Assembly (NCBI GenBank): GCA_036502575.1
Contig: DASXYL010000018.1
Coordinates: forward strand, 1 to 64,000
From: DASXRA01 sp036502575
GTDB taxonomy: Bacteria > Actinomycetota > Actinomycetes > Mycobacteriales > Jatrophihabitantaceae
Direction of reading: 5' to 3'
Length of the DNA: 64,000 nucleotides
In this document: piece by piece, positions 42,037 to 51,540 of the stretch
Position numbering within the stretch: position 1 is the stretch's first letter
How the letters are laid out: every line of letters starts with the position of its first letter
Position numbers and translations under genes: made by a program
Notes under the pieces: model-generated
Databases searched by the model: none
Told to the model about the DNA's origin: nothing
The model's input: only the letters and a program-made list of their open reading frames with translations

Positions 42037-42267
42037 CGTCACTCCGATGCCGTCGAGGATTGTTCGGCGGGGTGCCCCGCCGGGCCGCCCCGGATGGCGG
42101 CTCGTCGCGACCGTAGCGCGCACCGGCGCGTCCGACCAGCCAAACCGGCGCCGTGCCGCATACCCTGCGCGACTGCGTCGGGTTCGAGCCGGAGACCGAG
42201 TAGCCAGCGGCGACGGGTCCGAGCATCATGACCGGTAGGGGTTCTCGATCCGGACGGGGAGGTTGTC

Positions 42268-43656
42268 GTGCTGCTGCCGATGTCGCCGGCCGATTCACTG
42301 TTCTTGATGGTCGAGACCCGCGAGCATCCGATGCACGTCGGCGGTCTGCAGTTGTTCGTGCCGCCCGAAGGCGCCGACGCGAACGACGTACGGCAGATCT
42401 TCCAGCAGATGATCAGCGTCGAGGACATTCGGCCGCTGTTCCGGCGCCGGGCCCGTCGCTCGGTGACCAGCCTCGGAATGTGGGGATGGGAAGAGGACGT
42501 CGACTTCGACATCGAGCACCACGTCCGGCACACCGCGCTGCCCCGCCCGGGCCGGGTACTGGAACTGCTCGCGCTGTGCTCGCGGCTGCACAGCAACCTG
42601 CTCGACCGGCATCGCCCGCTGTGGGAGGCGTCGCTGATCGAGGGTCTGGCCGATGGCCGCTTCGCGATGTACCTGAAGATGCATCACGCGGTCGTCGACG
42701 GAGTGTCGGCGCTGCGGCTGTTGCAGAGCGGACTCAGCGAGGATCCGGATCGACGCGACATGCCCCCGCCGTGGGCGCGTCTGGCCGACGGCGAACGGCC
42801 CCCGCGGGCCGCTCGTGATCAGACCCAAGTGCTGAACGACGCCCTGCACTCGGCGATGAATATCCTGGGCGAGGCGGCCGGATTGCCGTCAGCACTGGTC
42901 AAGACCGTGAACCGCGGGATCCACGAGCAGACGGCGCCGCTGTCGTTCTCCGCGCCGAAGACGATGCTCAACGTTCCGATCACCGGCGCCCGGCGCTTCG
43001 CCGCGCAGTCCTGGCCGATGGAGCGGATTCGCCGGGTCGGCAAGGCGGCCGAGGCCACCGTGAACGACGTCGTGCTCGCCATGTGCTCCGGTGCGCTGCG
43101 CAGCTACATGCTCGGGCTGGACGCGCTGCCCGAATCGCCGCTGATCGCGATGGTGCCCGTGTCGTTGCATGTCGACGACAACCATCGCGAGGGCGGGAAC
43201 GCGATCGGCGTCGTCATGTGCAACCTGGGCACGCACCTGGCCGACCCGGCCGCGCGGCTCGCGGCGATCAACGCGTCGATGACCGACGGTAAGGAAGCGA
43301 TGGCCGGCATGAGCGCCGTGCAGATCATGGCGATGAGCGCGCTCGGCATGAGTCCGCTGGCGATCGCGCCGCTGCTCGGCGTACAGAACATGCTGCGGCC
43401 GCCGTTCAACCTGGTGATCTCGAACGTGCCCGGACCCCGTTCACCGCTGTACTACAACGGCGCTCGACTCGACGGGCTGTACCCACTGTCGATCCCGGTC
43501 GACGGTCAGGCCCTCAACATCACCTGCACGAGCTACTCGGACGAGCTCGCCTTCGGGCTGACCGGATGCCGGCGCAGCGTGCCGCACCTGCAGCGGTTGC
43601 TCGGTCATCTTGACGACGAGCTGAACGCGCTCGAGATTGCTGCCGGCGTCGCGTAG
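42268..43656 (+). CDS. Wax ester synthase/diacylglycerol acyltransferase (WS/DGAT)
   Basis: A 462-aa acyl-CoA-dependent acyltransferase making triacylglycerol or wax esters. The catalytic motif is MHHAVVDGVSA (HHxxxDG, about residues 139-145). The N-terminal MSPADSLFLMVETREHPMHV and the C-terminal NLVISNVPGPRSPLYYNGAR are typical. GTG 42268 precedes LLPMSPAD; ATG 42280 is an alternative. Length equals that of Tgs-type proteins. It is convergent with the EphD-like gene, 22 bp apart. Confidence 0.92.
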   Translation: MLLPMSPADSLFLMVETREHPMHVGGLQLFVPPEGADANDVRQIFQQMISVEDIRPLFRRRARRSVTSLGMWGWEEDVDFDIEHHVRHTALPRPGRVLELLALCSRLHSNLLDRHRPLWEASLIEGLADGRFAMYLKMHHAVVDGVSALRLLQSGLSEDPDRRDMPPPWARLADGERPPRAARDQTQVLNDALHSAMNILGEAAGLPSALVKTVNRGIHEQTAPLSFSAPKTMLNVPITGARRFAAQSWPMERIRRVGKAAEATVNDVVLAMCSGALRSYMLGLDALPESPLIAMVPVSLHVDDNHREGGNAIGVVMCNLGTHLADPAARLAAINASMTDGKEAMAGMSAVQIMAMSALGMSPLAIAPLLGVQNMLRPPFNLVISNVPGPRSPLYYNGARLDGLYPLSIPVDGQALNITCTSYSDELAFGLTGCRRSVPHLQRLLGHLDDELNALEIAAGVA

Positions 43657-43678
43657 TCAGCCAACGTCGGGAACGTCG

Positions 43679-45433
43679 TCAGACCTGATTAAGGTCGACC
43701 TTGGCGAGCGCGCGAGCGGCGGCCGGCGTGAATCGCGACAGGGCGTCGAAGATCTTCGACTCGACCGTGATCCGCGCGATCGGCCGGTTCTGCTCGGTGG
43801 CCTTGACGATGTGCGTCGCCACTCGGCGCGGTGAGTAGTTGCGCCGGCCGTACGCCTGAGCGGCCTGCTGGCGCAGCCGTTCCTGTGCGTCGGCGTCAAC
43901 GCCCAGATACTGCGTGGCGCGGGTGATGTCGGTGTTGACGAAGCCGGGACAGATCGCGACGACACCGATGCCGTCGCGACCGAGCTCGGCCCGCAGGCAC
44001 TGGCTGAGCATCAGCACCGCCGCCTTGGTTGTCGCGTACGCCGGCAGCATCCGGGAGGGGGAGTACGCCGCAGCCGACGCGACGTTGACGATCGTCCCGC
44101 CCTGCCCGCGTTCGAGCAGCTGCTGTCCGAACAGGCGCGAGCCGTGGATGACACCCCACAGATTGACGTCGATGATGCGGTTCCAGTCCTCGACCGACGT
44201 CGCGAGGAACGGGCCGGCCATCCCGATCCCGGCGTTGTTGACGACGATGTCGGGGACGCCGTAGTCGGCCCGAACCTGCTTGGCGAAGCGGTCGAACGCT
44301 TCGGCATCGGACACGTCGAGGTGATAGGCCCCGGCCTCCACGGCGAGCTTGCGGGCGAGCTCGACGGTCTCGTCGGACCCGGCGTCGTTGACATCGGCGA
44401 CGACGACGTCGGCGCCTCGTTCGGCGAAGGCCAGCGCCGTCTCGCGCCCGATGCCGCGACCCGCTCCGGTGACGACGGCCAGTCGGCCGTCGAACGGCTT
44501 GCGGCGACGACTCGAGCGCGCCTTGACGAGGGCGCGCGGCTGCGGGCCACCGGCTACGTGATCGACGAGCTCGGACGTCAGCCGGGCGATCACGTCCGGC
44601 CGGGTCCAGACCACCCAGTGCCCGCCGGCGACCGACCTCGTGCGCAGGTCGCTGGCCCATGGACGGGGCGCGCCGAACTGCAAGGCCGGGGAGGCGAACA
44701 CGTCGAGGGTGGGTGCGATGACCTGGATCGGGATGTCGGTGGTCTGCGGCCGGGGCCGGCGCAGACGCGACAGCATGTTCGCGCGATACAGCTGCAGACT
44801 GTTCACCTTGTCGGCGAGCGAGCGGCGGGGTTCCTCGGCGGGCGCCGCGGACCCGCGGCCGACGAGCGCACTCGCCGCGAGCGCCCGGTCGAGCACCCCC
44901 GTGCGCCACAAGAGCTCGGGAACACGAGGGAGGGTGAACAGGAGGATGTAGGTCGACTCGAGCAGCTGGCGTCCGACCTGCCGTAGCTTGGCGCCACCCG
45001 GTCTCAGCCCGGATCGCAGCCAAGCGCCGGCGTGGTCGAGGTTCGGCCCGGAGATGGAGGTGAACGACGCGATGCGTCCGCGCACCCGTTCGTCGGTCAC
45101 CGCGTGCCAGGCTTGGATCGATCCCCAGTCGTGGGCGAGCAGGTGGACGGGCCGATCTGGGCTGACCGCCTCGATCACGGCACCGAGATCCGCAACGAGC
45201 TGGTCGAGCCGGTATGCCGCCTGGGCCTTCGGCTGGTCGGACGCGCCGGCGCCGCGGACGTCGTACCGGACCACGTGGTAGCGGTCGTGCAACTCGGCGA
45301 CCACGCCGTCCCAGATCGCGCTGTTGTCGGGACAGCCGTGAATGCACACGATCGTCGGCGCGCCTACCTCACCGGTCTCGGTGACCGCCAGGGTCACTCC
45401 GTCGGTGGACGTGACTCGCATCGTCGACGACAT
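43679..45433 (-). CDS. ephD: EphD-like alpha/beta hydrolase fused to short-chain dehydrogenase
   Basis: A 584-aa two-domain protein. Residues 1-300 are an alpha/beta hydrolase (IVCIHGCPDN oxyanion loop, nucleophile Asp102 in LLAHDWGSIQA, late His in VAGGHWVVW), as in epoxide hydrolases. From about residue 315 there is an SDR domain with VVTGAGRGIGRETA, NNAGIGMAG, and YATTK as the Tyr-Lys pair. The same fusion and length occur in M. tuberculosis EphD (Rv2214c), implicated in mycolic acid modification. The natural substrate here is unknown. Confidence 0.9.
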   Translation of the reverse strand: MSSTMRVTSTDGVTLAVTETGEVGAPTIVCIHGCPDNSAIWDGVVAELHDRYHVVRYDVRGAGASDQPKAQAAYRLDQLVADLGAVIEAVSPDRPVHLLAHDWGSIQAWHAVTDERVRGRIASFTSISGPNLDHAGAWLRSGLRPGGAKLRQVGRQLLESTYILLFTLPRVPELLWRTGVLDRALAASALVGRGSAAPAEEPRRSLADKVNSLQLYRANMLSRLRRPRPQTTDIPIQVIAPTLDVFASPALQFGAPRPWASDLRTRSVAGGHWVVWTRPDVIARLTSELVDHVAGGPQPRALVKARSSRRRKPFDGRLAVVTGAGRGIGRETALAFAERGADVVVADVNDAGSDETVELARKLAVEAGAYHLDVSDAEAFDRFAKQVRADYGVPDIVVNNAGIGMAGPFLATSVEDWNRIIDVNLWGVIHGSRLFGQQLLERGQGGTIVNVASAAAYSPSRMLPAYATTKAAVLMLSQCLRAELGRDGIGVVAICPGFVNTDITRATQYLGVDADAQERLRQQAAQAYGRRNYSPRRVATHIVKATEQNRPIARITVESKIFDALSRFTPAAARALAKVDLNQV

Positions 45434-45452
45434 TCCGCTCCCGGTCCGAAGT

Positions 45453-45476
45453 TACCTGTGACTATGTGTCACGGTA
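45453..45476. promoter_or_regulatory. Interrupted palindrome between ephD-like and PLP genes
   Basis: TACC-t-GTGAC (45453-45462) and GTCAC-GGTA (45468-45476) form an inverted repeat around a 5-bp centre. It sits in the 80-bp divergent spacer, 20 bp from the ephD-like start. Shape and length suit a TetR- or GntR-type operator; no such regulator gene adjoins. Confidence 0.45.
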
Positions 45477-45513
45477 GACAGGCTGTCAACAACGCGACCG
45501 TAGATTCGGCCCA

Positions 45514-46482
45514 ATGACCACCCCGCTCTCGCTCGCGAACATCGAGGATGCCGCCCACGTCATCGCTCCGGAATTCCTCTGTACGCCGCAGTATGTCGAC
45601 CCGGCGCTGTCCGGCGCCCTCGGCCGCGACCTGGTGGTGAAGGTTGAGACCCTCAATCCGCTGCGGTCGTTCAAGGGCCGCGGGGCCGAGTACTTCGTGC
45701 GCGGTCTGGACGTCGGGCGCCACGTGGTGTGCGCCTCGGCCGGCAACTTCGGGCAGGCGATCGCTTATGCGGCCCGCCGCCGCGACATCCCCATCACGGT
45801 GTTCAGCGCCCGCAACGCGAACCCGGTGAAGGTGGCGCGGATGCGCGAGTTCGGCGCCGAGGTGGTGCTGGACGGGGAGGACTTCGACGTCGCCAAGTCA
45901 CGGGCGATCGAACACGCCGCCGCACGCTCGGACCGGATCTTCGTCGAGGACGGGCGCGATCCGGCGATCAGCGAAGGCGCCGGCACGATCGGCGTCGAGC
46001 TGGCGCCACTCGGCCTCGACGTGCTGCTGGTGCCGGTCGGCAACGGGGGATTGATCAACGGCGTCGGCCGGTGGCTCAAGGCGCACTCGCCGAGCACCCG
46101 GATCGTCGGCGTCTGCGCCGCCGGGGCTCCAGCAATGGAGCGCAGCTGGCGAGCCGGCCGAGTGATCGTCAGCGACAGCATCGCGACGATCGCGGACGGC
46201 ATCGCGGGGCGGGTGCCCGTGCCGGTGGCGCTCGAATGGATGCGTGACACCGTCGACGACATGGTCGCCGTGGACGACGATCAGATCCTGGCCGCGCTGC
46301 GCCTCGTCCGCGACACCGTCGGGCAGTTGCTGGAACCGTCCGCCGTGGTCGGCGTCGCCGCTGCGATGCAGCACGACTACGCCGGACGGCTCGCCACGAT
46401 TGTCACCGGCAGCAACTACTCGCCCGACCTGCTGGCGCAGCTCACGGGCGCAATGCCGTTGCCGACGTCCGTAGATTCATGA
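45514..46482 (+). CDS. PLP-dependent threonine/serine dehydratase-like enzyme
   Basis: A 322-aa fold-type II PLP enzyme. The Schiff-base Lys is in NPLRSFKGRGAEYFV, the phosphate/substrate loop is CASAGNFGQAIAYAAR, and the PLP-phosphate loop is VPVGNGGLINGVG. There is no ACT regulatory domain, so it is a catabolic dehydratase or a related racemase. The ATG start follows the divergent operator-like palindrome. It overlaps the next small gene by 4 bp. Confidence 0.88.
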   Translation: MTTPLSLANIEDAAHVIAPEFLCTPQYVDPALSGALGRDLVVKVETLNPLRSFKGRGAEYFVRGLDVGRHVVCASAGNFGQAIAYAARRRDIPITVFSARNANPVKVARMREFGAEVVLDGEDFDVAKSRAIEHAAARSDRIFVEDGRDPAISEGAGTIGVELAPLGLDVLLVPVGNGGLINGVGRWLKAHSPSTRIVGVCAAGAPAMERSWRAGRVIVSDSIATIADGIAGRVPVPVALEWMRDTVDDMVAVDDDQILAALRLVRDTVGQLLEPSAVVGVAAAMQHDYAGRLATIVTGSNYSPDLLAQLTGAMPLPTSVDS

Positions 46483-46712
46483 TCATGGACGGCGCGACCA
46501 CTCCGGAGGAGGTCCATCGCGAAAGCGACGGCGAACTGGTCGGCTACGTCAGCCACGAAGTCCGCGACGGTGCGTCGATCTGGGTCGCTCGCACGCTGTT
46601 CGGCGCCGTGCAGGTCCGCTTCGGCTACGACCCGGATCCGGCGAACGTCGCGGTGCTGCGTGGGGCACAGCTCGACCGACTGTCGCTGCGGATTCCACCA
46701 GCGCGTCGGTGA
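46479..46712 (+). CDS. Small hypothetical protein
   Basis: A 77-aa soluble protein (ATG 46479, overlapping the dehydratase stop as ATGA; ATG 46485 is also possible). Visible features are an acidic N-terminus (PEEVHRESDGELVGYVSHEV) and a beta-rich middle (GASIWVARTLFGAVQVRFGY). I recognise no family. Overlap with the upstream gene and lack of a better frame support expression. It ends 5 bp from the convergent dehydrogenase gene. Confidence 0.6.
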   Translation: MIMDGATTPEEVHRESDGELVGYVSHEVRDGASIWVARTLFGAVQVRFGYDPDPANVAVLRGAQLDRLSLRIPPARR

Positions 46713-46716
46713 GCGG

Positions 46717-48216
46717 TCAGTCCCACGTGCCGCGCTCGGCGAGCGCCTCGACGACCGCGCGGGCACCGTGGTCGTGCACGCAGGACAGCGCGCGCCGGTA
46801 ACTACGGGTGAACCGCTCGTCGTCGACCAGGGAGCCGAACACGTCGCGGTTCTCCACGAACGCCAACGGATCGGTGCGCTGCCGCCCCGCGGCTGTCGTC
46901 AGGACATCGCCTGCAGGGTCCACCACCTCGATCGGTTCGCCTTGCTCGTCGACGCCCTCGGCGTAGCGCGCCCAGCAGGCAACGACTGCGATCGCGCGGT
47001 CGGCCGGGCCGCCGGTGTCGAGCTGGTGCCGGATCACCGGGAGGAGGAACTTCGGGATCCGCTCGGAGGCGTCCACGCACAGCCGAGCGAGCGTGTCGCG
47101 GATCTCGGGGTTGGCGAAGCGCTCGATCAGCTCGGCGATGTAGGCCTGCAGGTCGACGCCCGGCACCGGCGGCAACGTGGGCAGCGCTTCGTCGCGCATG
47201 TAGCCGAGCAGGAACTCGACGAACGCGGGATCGGCGCTCGCCTCGTGGACGTAGCGGTATCCGGCGAGGTAGCCGGCGTAGCCAAGTGCCTGATGGCTGG
47301 CGTTCAGCAGCCGCAGCTTCATCAGCTCGTAGGGCTCGACGTCGGCCACGAGCTGCACGCCGACGATGTCGAACGGCGGCCGGCCGTCGCCGAAGCTGTC
47401 CTCGAGGATCCATTGCGTGAACGGTTCGCAGACCACCGGCCAGGCGTCGGCGATGCCGTATTCACCCTGCAGCGTCGCCCGATCGTCGTCGGTCGTGGCC
47501 GGGGTGATCCGGTCGACCATGGAGTTGGGGAACGCAACATGGGTGCGAACCCAGGACGCGAGCTCGGGGTCGCGCAGCTCGGCGAATCCGCTGAACGCCG
47601 TCCGCGCGACGTGCCCGTTGCCCTGGACGTTGTCGCACGAGACGACCGTGAACGGCGCCAGCCCCGACGCTCGGCGCCGCGCCAGGGCCTCGACGACGAA
47701 GCCGAACGCGGTACGTGGCGCGTCGGGGTGGGCGAGGTCGTGCGTGATGTCGGGGCCGCCTGGATCGAACTGACCGGTCACCCGGTGCACGTTGTAGCCG
47801 GCCTCGGTCAGGGTGAGCGTGACGACGCGGATGTCGGGGGAGGTGAGCGTGCCGAGGATCTCTTCCGGTTCGTCGGGCCCGTAGAGGTAGTCGAGGATCG
47901 AGCCGATCACGCGGGCGGTGCGCGTGCCGTTCGGTGCCTTGACGATGAGCGTGTAGAGGGAGTCCTGTGCGCGCAGGACGTCGCGCATCTGCTGGTCGCC
48001 GGGCAGCAGGCCAACTCCGCAGATTCCCCAGTCATGGGCGAGCTCCCGATTCATGAGGGAGTCGAGGTACATCGCCTGGTGGGATCGGTGGAAGCCGCCG
48101 ACGCCGAAGTGCACGATGCCGAGCGAGACGGCCCGGCGGTCGTACTGTGGCACGGCGACGTCCAGCCGGGCGACGTCCGGCAGGGTGCTGGTCGACAGCG
48201 CCGTCACAACGGTCAC
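46717..48216 (-). CDS. Mannitol 2-dehydrogenase-type polyol dehydrogenase
   Basis: A 499-aa long-chain polyol dehydrogenase that oxidises mannitol or a related polyol/sugar acid with NAD. The Rossmann motif is HFGVGGFHRSHQAMYLD, SCDNVQGNG is the substrate/NAD region, and the catalytic Lys-Asn-His lies in LMKLRLLNASHQALG. GTG 48216 overlaps the permease stop. It is the last gene of the minus-strand polyol operon and defines the likely substrate. Confidence 0.92.
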   Translation of the reverse strand: MTVVTALSTSTLPDVARLDVAVPQYDRRAVSLGIVHFGVGGFHRSHQAMYLDSLMNRELAHDWGICGVGLLPGDQQMRDVLRAQDSLYTLIVKAPNGTRTARVIGSILDYLYGPDEPEEILGTLTSPDIRVVTLTLTEAGYNVHRVTGQFDPGGPDITHDLAHPDAPRTAFGFVVEALARRRASGLAPFTVVSCDNVQGNGHVARTAFSGFAELRDPELASWVRTHVAFPNSMVDRITPATTDDDRATLQGEYGIADAWPVVCEPFTQWILEDSFGDGRPPFDIVGVQLVADVEPYELMKLRLLNASHQALGYAGYLAGYRYVHEASADPAFVEFLLGYMRDEALPTLPPVPGVDLQAYIAELIERFANPEIRDTLARLCVDASERIPKFLLPVIRHQLDTGGPADRAIAVVACWARYAEGVDEQGEPIEVVDPAGDVLTTAAGRQRTDPLAFVENRDVFGSLVDDERFTRSYRRALSCVHDHGARAVVEALAERGTWD

Positions 48217-49070
48217 TTGACCGCTCCGAGCGACAGACCCCGCACGAGCTTGTCCTGCGCGACCCATCCGGCGATCAGCACCGGCAGGCACACCACGAAG
48301 GCCACGGCGCACAGGTGGGCCAGGAACAGCCCTTCCGGGGCGATGGATCCGGCCAGGAACACCGGCGCGGTCTTCGCGTTCTGGCCGGTCAGGCGCAAGG
48401 CGAACAGGAACTCGTTCCAGCTGAAGATGAAGCAGATGAGCGCGGTGGCCGCGAGGCCGGGCGCGATGATCGGCGTGATCACGCGTCGCAGGATGGTGAC
48501 CAGGTTGGCGCCGTCGACCTGCGCCGCCTCGATGATCTCGCGCGGCACCTCGAGCAGGAACGAGCGCAGCATCCAGATCGCGATCGGCAGGTTCGCCGCG
48601 GTGTAGACGAGGATCAGGGCCCAGATGTTGTCGTTCATCCCGAGGTCGTTGGTGATCAGGTAGATCGGTAGCAGTGCGGCGACGGCGGGCATCATCTTGG
48701 TGGACAGGAAGAAGAACAGCACATCCGTCCACTTCTTCACCGGCTTGATCGACAGGGCATAGGCCGCCGGAACGGCGAGCAGGAGCACGAGCACTGTCGA
48801 GGTGATGCTGGCATTGAGCGAGTTGAGGATCGCGATCTTCACGTCGCCGGAGAACAGGCCGTCGTAGTTCACTCCGGTGAATGCGGCGAGCAGCCGCGGC
48901 GTTGCAGCGTCGCTCTCGGAGCGGAACGACAGCAGGATCATCCAGACGATGGGAAAGAAGAACAGCAACGCCATCACCCAGGCGAGCAGGGTGAGCCCGG
49001 TCGAGCCGGCACTGAAGCGGGGCCGGCGACGGCGAGCGCCGCCGAGCCGCACTACCGCGGCGTTCGTCAT
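48213..49070 (-). CDS. ABC polyol/sugar transporter permease (MalG-like)
   Basis: A 285-aa inner-membrane permease with six helices. The ATPase-docking EAA loop is EVPREIIEAAQVDGANLVTI. Helices such as LLAWVMALLFFFPIVWMILL and VLFFFLSTKMMPAVAALLPI are evident. It is the second permease of a carbohydrate uptake 1-type system, next to a mannitol-type dehydrogenase. ATG 49070 shares one base with the upstream stop; its stop overlaps the dehydrogenase GTG. Confidence 0.92.
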   Translation of the reverse strand: MTNAAVVRLGGARRRRPRFSAGSTGLTLLAWVMALLFFFPIVWMILLSFRSESDAATPRLLAAFTGVNYDGLFSGDVKIAILNSLNASITSTVLVLLLAVPAAYALSIKPVKKWTDVLFFFLSTKMMPAVAALLPIYLITNDLGMNDNIWALILVYTAANLPIAIWMLRSFLLEVPREIIEAAQVDGANLVTILRRVITPIIAPGLAATALICFIFSWNEFLFALRLTGQNAKTAPVFLAGSIAPEGLFLAHLCAVAFVVCLPVLIAGWVAQDKLVRGLSLGAVK

Positions 49071-50029
49071 CAGCGAGTTCCTTCCTTGAACAGCGAGGAC
49101 AGCAGTCGCAGCGCGAACGTGGCGACGATGATCGTGCCGAAGACGACGATGACGCCTTCGGCGGAGGTGAGTCCGTAGTCGCCCGAGTCGACCTGCGTCT
49201 CGAAGATCGCGAACGGCAGGTTCGTGGTGTTCGAGATCCCGCGGGTGATCGTGTAGATCGCGTCGAAGGCCTGCAGGATGTAGATCGAGCCGAGCAACAC
49301 CGACAGCTCGATGTATTGGCGCAGGTGGGGGAGCGTGATGCTCCGGAAGATCTGCCAGTTCGACGCGCCGTCGACCCGCGCCGCCTCGAGCACCTCGCCG
49401 GACTGGCTCTGCAGGCCGGCCAGCAGGATCAGCATCATGAACGGCGTCCACTGCCAGATGAGCGGCAGCGCGACCGCGATCAGCGGATGGTCGCTCAGGA
49501 TCGACCAGGCCGTCGGAGTGTGGTTGCCGAACCACCCACGGACCCCGTTGATGATGCCGTTGATCAGCCCGAACTGGGCGTTGTAGAACGCGTGCTTCCA
49601 CAGCAGCGCCGCCGCCATGGGCATGATCAGGAACGGCGCGATGAGCAGCGTGCGGGCCAAGCCGCGTCCGAAGAATCGGCGATCGAGCAGCAGGGCCAGC
49701 CCGAGCCCGATGAGCACCGCGATGACCACCACCAACGCCGTCAGCTCGACGGTGACCAGCACCGCCGATCGCAGGCTGTCGTCGGCGAACACGGCGCGGA
49801 AGTTCTTGAGCCCGACGAACTTCTTGCCGAGCTCGGGATGATCGCGATCCCATCCGACGAGCGAGATGTAGATCGTGTACAGGAACGGCAGCTGGGTGAC
49901 CACGACGGTGAACGTCAGGGCCGGGAGCAGCGGCAGCCGACGGGTCATGCGGGCGCGGAACGAATCGCCCGGTGCCGCCCGCCGCGGGGGAGCGACGTCG
50001 GGGGCGTACTCGACGGTCGTTGCGGTCAT
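49070..50029 (-). CDS. ABC polyol/sugar transporter permease (MalF-like)
   Basis: A 319-aa permease with six helices and the EAA loop GEVLEAARVDGASNWQIFRS. The cytoplasmic N-terminal tail (residues 1-30) is hydrophilic. It is the first permease of the pair, 79 bp after the binding-protein gene; that spacer holds a strong hairpin. The closest functional type by context is the SmoF/MtlF polyol permease. The Shine-Dalgarno (CGGAGG) is 5 nt before the ATG. Confidence 0.92.
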   Translation of the reverse strand: MTATTVEYAPDVAPPRRAAPGDSFRARMTRRLPLLPALTFTVVVTQLPFLYTIYISLVGWDRDHPELGKKFVGLKNFRAVFADDSLRSAVLVTVELTALVVVIAVLIGLGLALLLDRRFFGRGLARTLLIAPFLIMPMAAALLWKHAFYNAQFGLINGIINGVRGWFGNHTPTAWSILSDHPLIAVALPLIWQWTPFMMLILLAGLQSQSGEVLEAARVDGASNWQIFRSITLPHLRQYIELSVLLGSIYILQAFDAIYTITRGISNTTNLPFAIFETQVDSGDYGLTSAEGVIVVFGTIIVATFALRLLSSLFKEGTR

Positions 50030-50065
50030 CGTGCCTCCGGACGATCGAGGTGAGGTCGGGTGATG

Positions 50066-50104
50066 CCGCCTGGTGGTGCCCCCGTAGCCGGCACCACCAG
50101 GCGG
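50066..50104 (-). promoter_or_regulatory. Intercistronic hairpin in the polyol operon
   Basis: A perfect 15-bp inverted repeat (50066-50080 with 50090-50104) lies 4 bp after the binding-protein stop. No T tract follows on the minus strand. Such stems between binding-protein and permease genes usually protect the upstream mRNA or cause partial termination, giving more binding protein than permease. Confidence 0.7.
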
Positions 50105-50108
50105 AGCT

Positions 50109-51467
50109 TCACTTGTTCCGGTAGAGCGCGCCGACCTTCTCGGCGTCCTTCTGCCCCTTGTCCAGTGCGGCCTTCACCGAACTCGCTCCGGTCAGGACGT
50201 CGTCGACATAGGCACTGACCTTGTCGCCGAGATCGGCGAATTCAGGGATGTCGACGAACTGCACGCCGATGGCCGGACGCTTCTGCACCCCGGGGTTCGC
50301 CGGGTCGGCGTTCTCGATGGATTCCTTCACCAGCTTGTAGTAGGCCGATGTTGCCTGCTGGTACTGAGGAATGTCGTAGGTCGAGGCGCGCTTACCGTCC
50401 GGCACACGCGACCAACCGAGCTTGGTGCCGACCAGGTTCTCGTACTTCTTGCTGGACGCCCAGCTGATGAACTGCCAGGCCGCGTCGGACTTCTTGGTGG
50501 TGGACGGCATGGCCCAGTCCCAGGACCACAGCCACCCTGAGTACTTCGTCTTGTCGACCGGGGCGAACGCGAATCCGAGTTTGCCGGCGACCTTGCTCTG
50601 CGACGGGTCCTCGAGCTTGCCCGCGCCGGACGTCGCGTCGTACCACATCGCCGCCTTGCCCTGGCCGACCGCGTTCTGGCACTCGACGAAGCCCGAGGTC
50701 TGCGGATCCGGCTCGCCGTACTTCTTCACCAGGTCGGTGTAGAAGCTAACCGCCTGCGTGAACTCGGGGGAGTTGACCTGGGCATTCCAGCCCTGGTCGA
50801 ACCAGGTGCCGCCGAACGTGTTGACGACTGTGGTCAGTGGCGCGAACATCTCGCCCCACCCCTTGAGGCCACGCAGGCAGATGCCGGCCATTCCAGTCTT
50901 CTTGTCATCGAGCTTGGCGGCGATATCCGCGACCTGCTGCCAGGTCGGGTGCTCGGGCATCGTCAGACCCTTGGCCGCCAGCAGATCCTTGCGGTAGGTC
51001 AGCATCGACGACTCGCCGTAGAACGGGATGCCGTACAGCTTGCCGTCCGGGCCGCTGGCCGCGGTCTTCATCGGGGCGAGGATGTCGCTCGTGGCGAAGT
51101 CGGCATCCTTGTCGGCAAAGCTCGACACCTCGTGCAGCCATCCGTTCTTCGACCAGATCGGCACTTCGTACGCGCCGATGGTCACCACGTCGAAGGCACC
51201 GGTCTTGTTGGCGACGTCGTCCTGGACCTTGGCCCGCAGGCTGTTCTCGTCCAGGACGGTGAAGTTCACCTTGATGCCGGTGTCCTTGGTGAAGTTGTCG
51301 GCGGTGAGCTTCTGGATGTCGGTCATCTGCGAGTTGCCGACCATGAGTACGTTGATCGATTTCTTGCCGCCGCCGGAGCTGCCGGCGCCCGAACAGGCCG
51401 CCAGCAAGGACGCCACGACAGCGGCGGCCGTGAACACTGCCGTCGCGCGCAATCGGGAAGTTGGCAT
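50109..51467 (-). CDS. Polyol/sugar ABC transporter substrate-binding lipoprotein
   Basis: A 452-aa extracellular binding protein. A lipoprotein signal is clear: VFTAAAVVASLLAACSG, with the lipobox Cys at residue 25. The mature protein has family-1 features (FTKDTGIKVNFTVLDENSLR, YEVPIWSKNGWLHEV and a C-terminal DVLTGASSVKAALDKGQKDA). It delivers substrate to the two permeases. No ATPase gene follows, so a shared MsiK-like ATPase is expected elsewhere. The Shine-Dalgarno is TGGAGG. Confidence 0.92.
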   Translation of the reverse strand: MPTSRLRATAVFTAAAVVASLLAACSGAGSSGGGKKSINVLMVGNSQMTDIQKLTADNFTKDTGIKVNFTVLDENSLRAKVQDDVANKTGAFDVVTIGAYEVPIWSKNGWLHEVSSFADKDADFATSDILAPMKTAASGPDGKLYGIPFYGESSMLTYRKDLLAAKGLTMPEHPTWQQVADIAAKLDDKKTGMAGICLRGLKGWGEMFAPLTTVVNTFGGTWFDQGWNAQVNSPEFTQAVSFYTDLVKKYGEPDPQTSGFVECQNAVGQGKAAMWYDATSGAGKLEDPSQSKVAGKLGFAFAPVDKTKYSGWLWSWDWAMPSTTKKSDAAWQFISWASSKKYENLVGTKLGWSRVPDGKRASTYDIPQYQQATSAYYKLVKESIENADPANPGVQKRPAIGVQFVDIPEFADLGDKVSAYVDDVLTGASSVKAALDKGQKDAEKVGALYRNK

Positions 51468-51540
51468 GGTGGGACGACCTCCAGTGGGGTGCGTTGGATG
51501 GCACGCCGAGTGGCGTGCAGTGGTTTTCGGGTTGCCGGTG

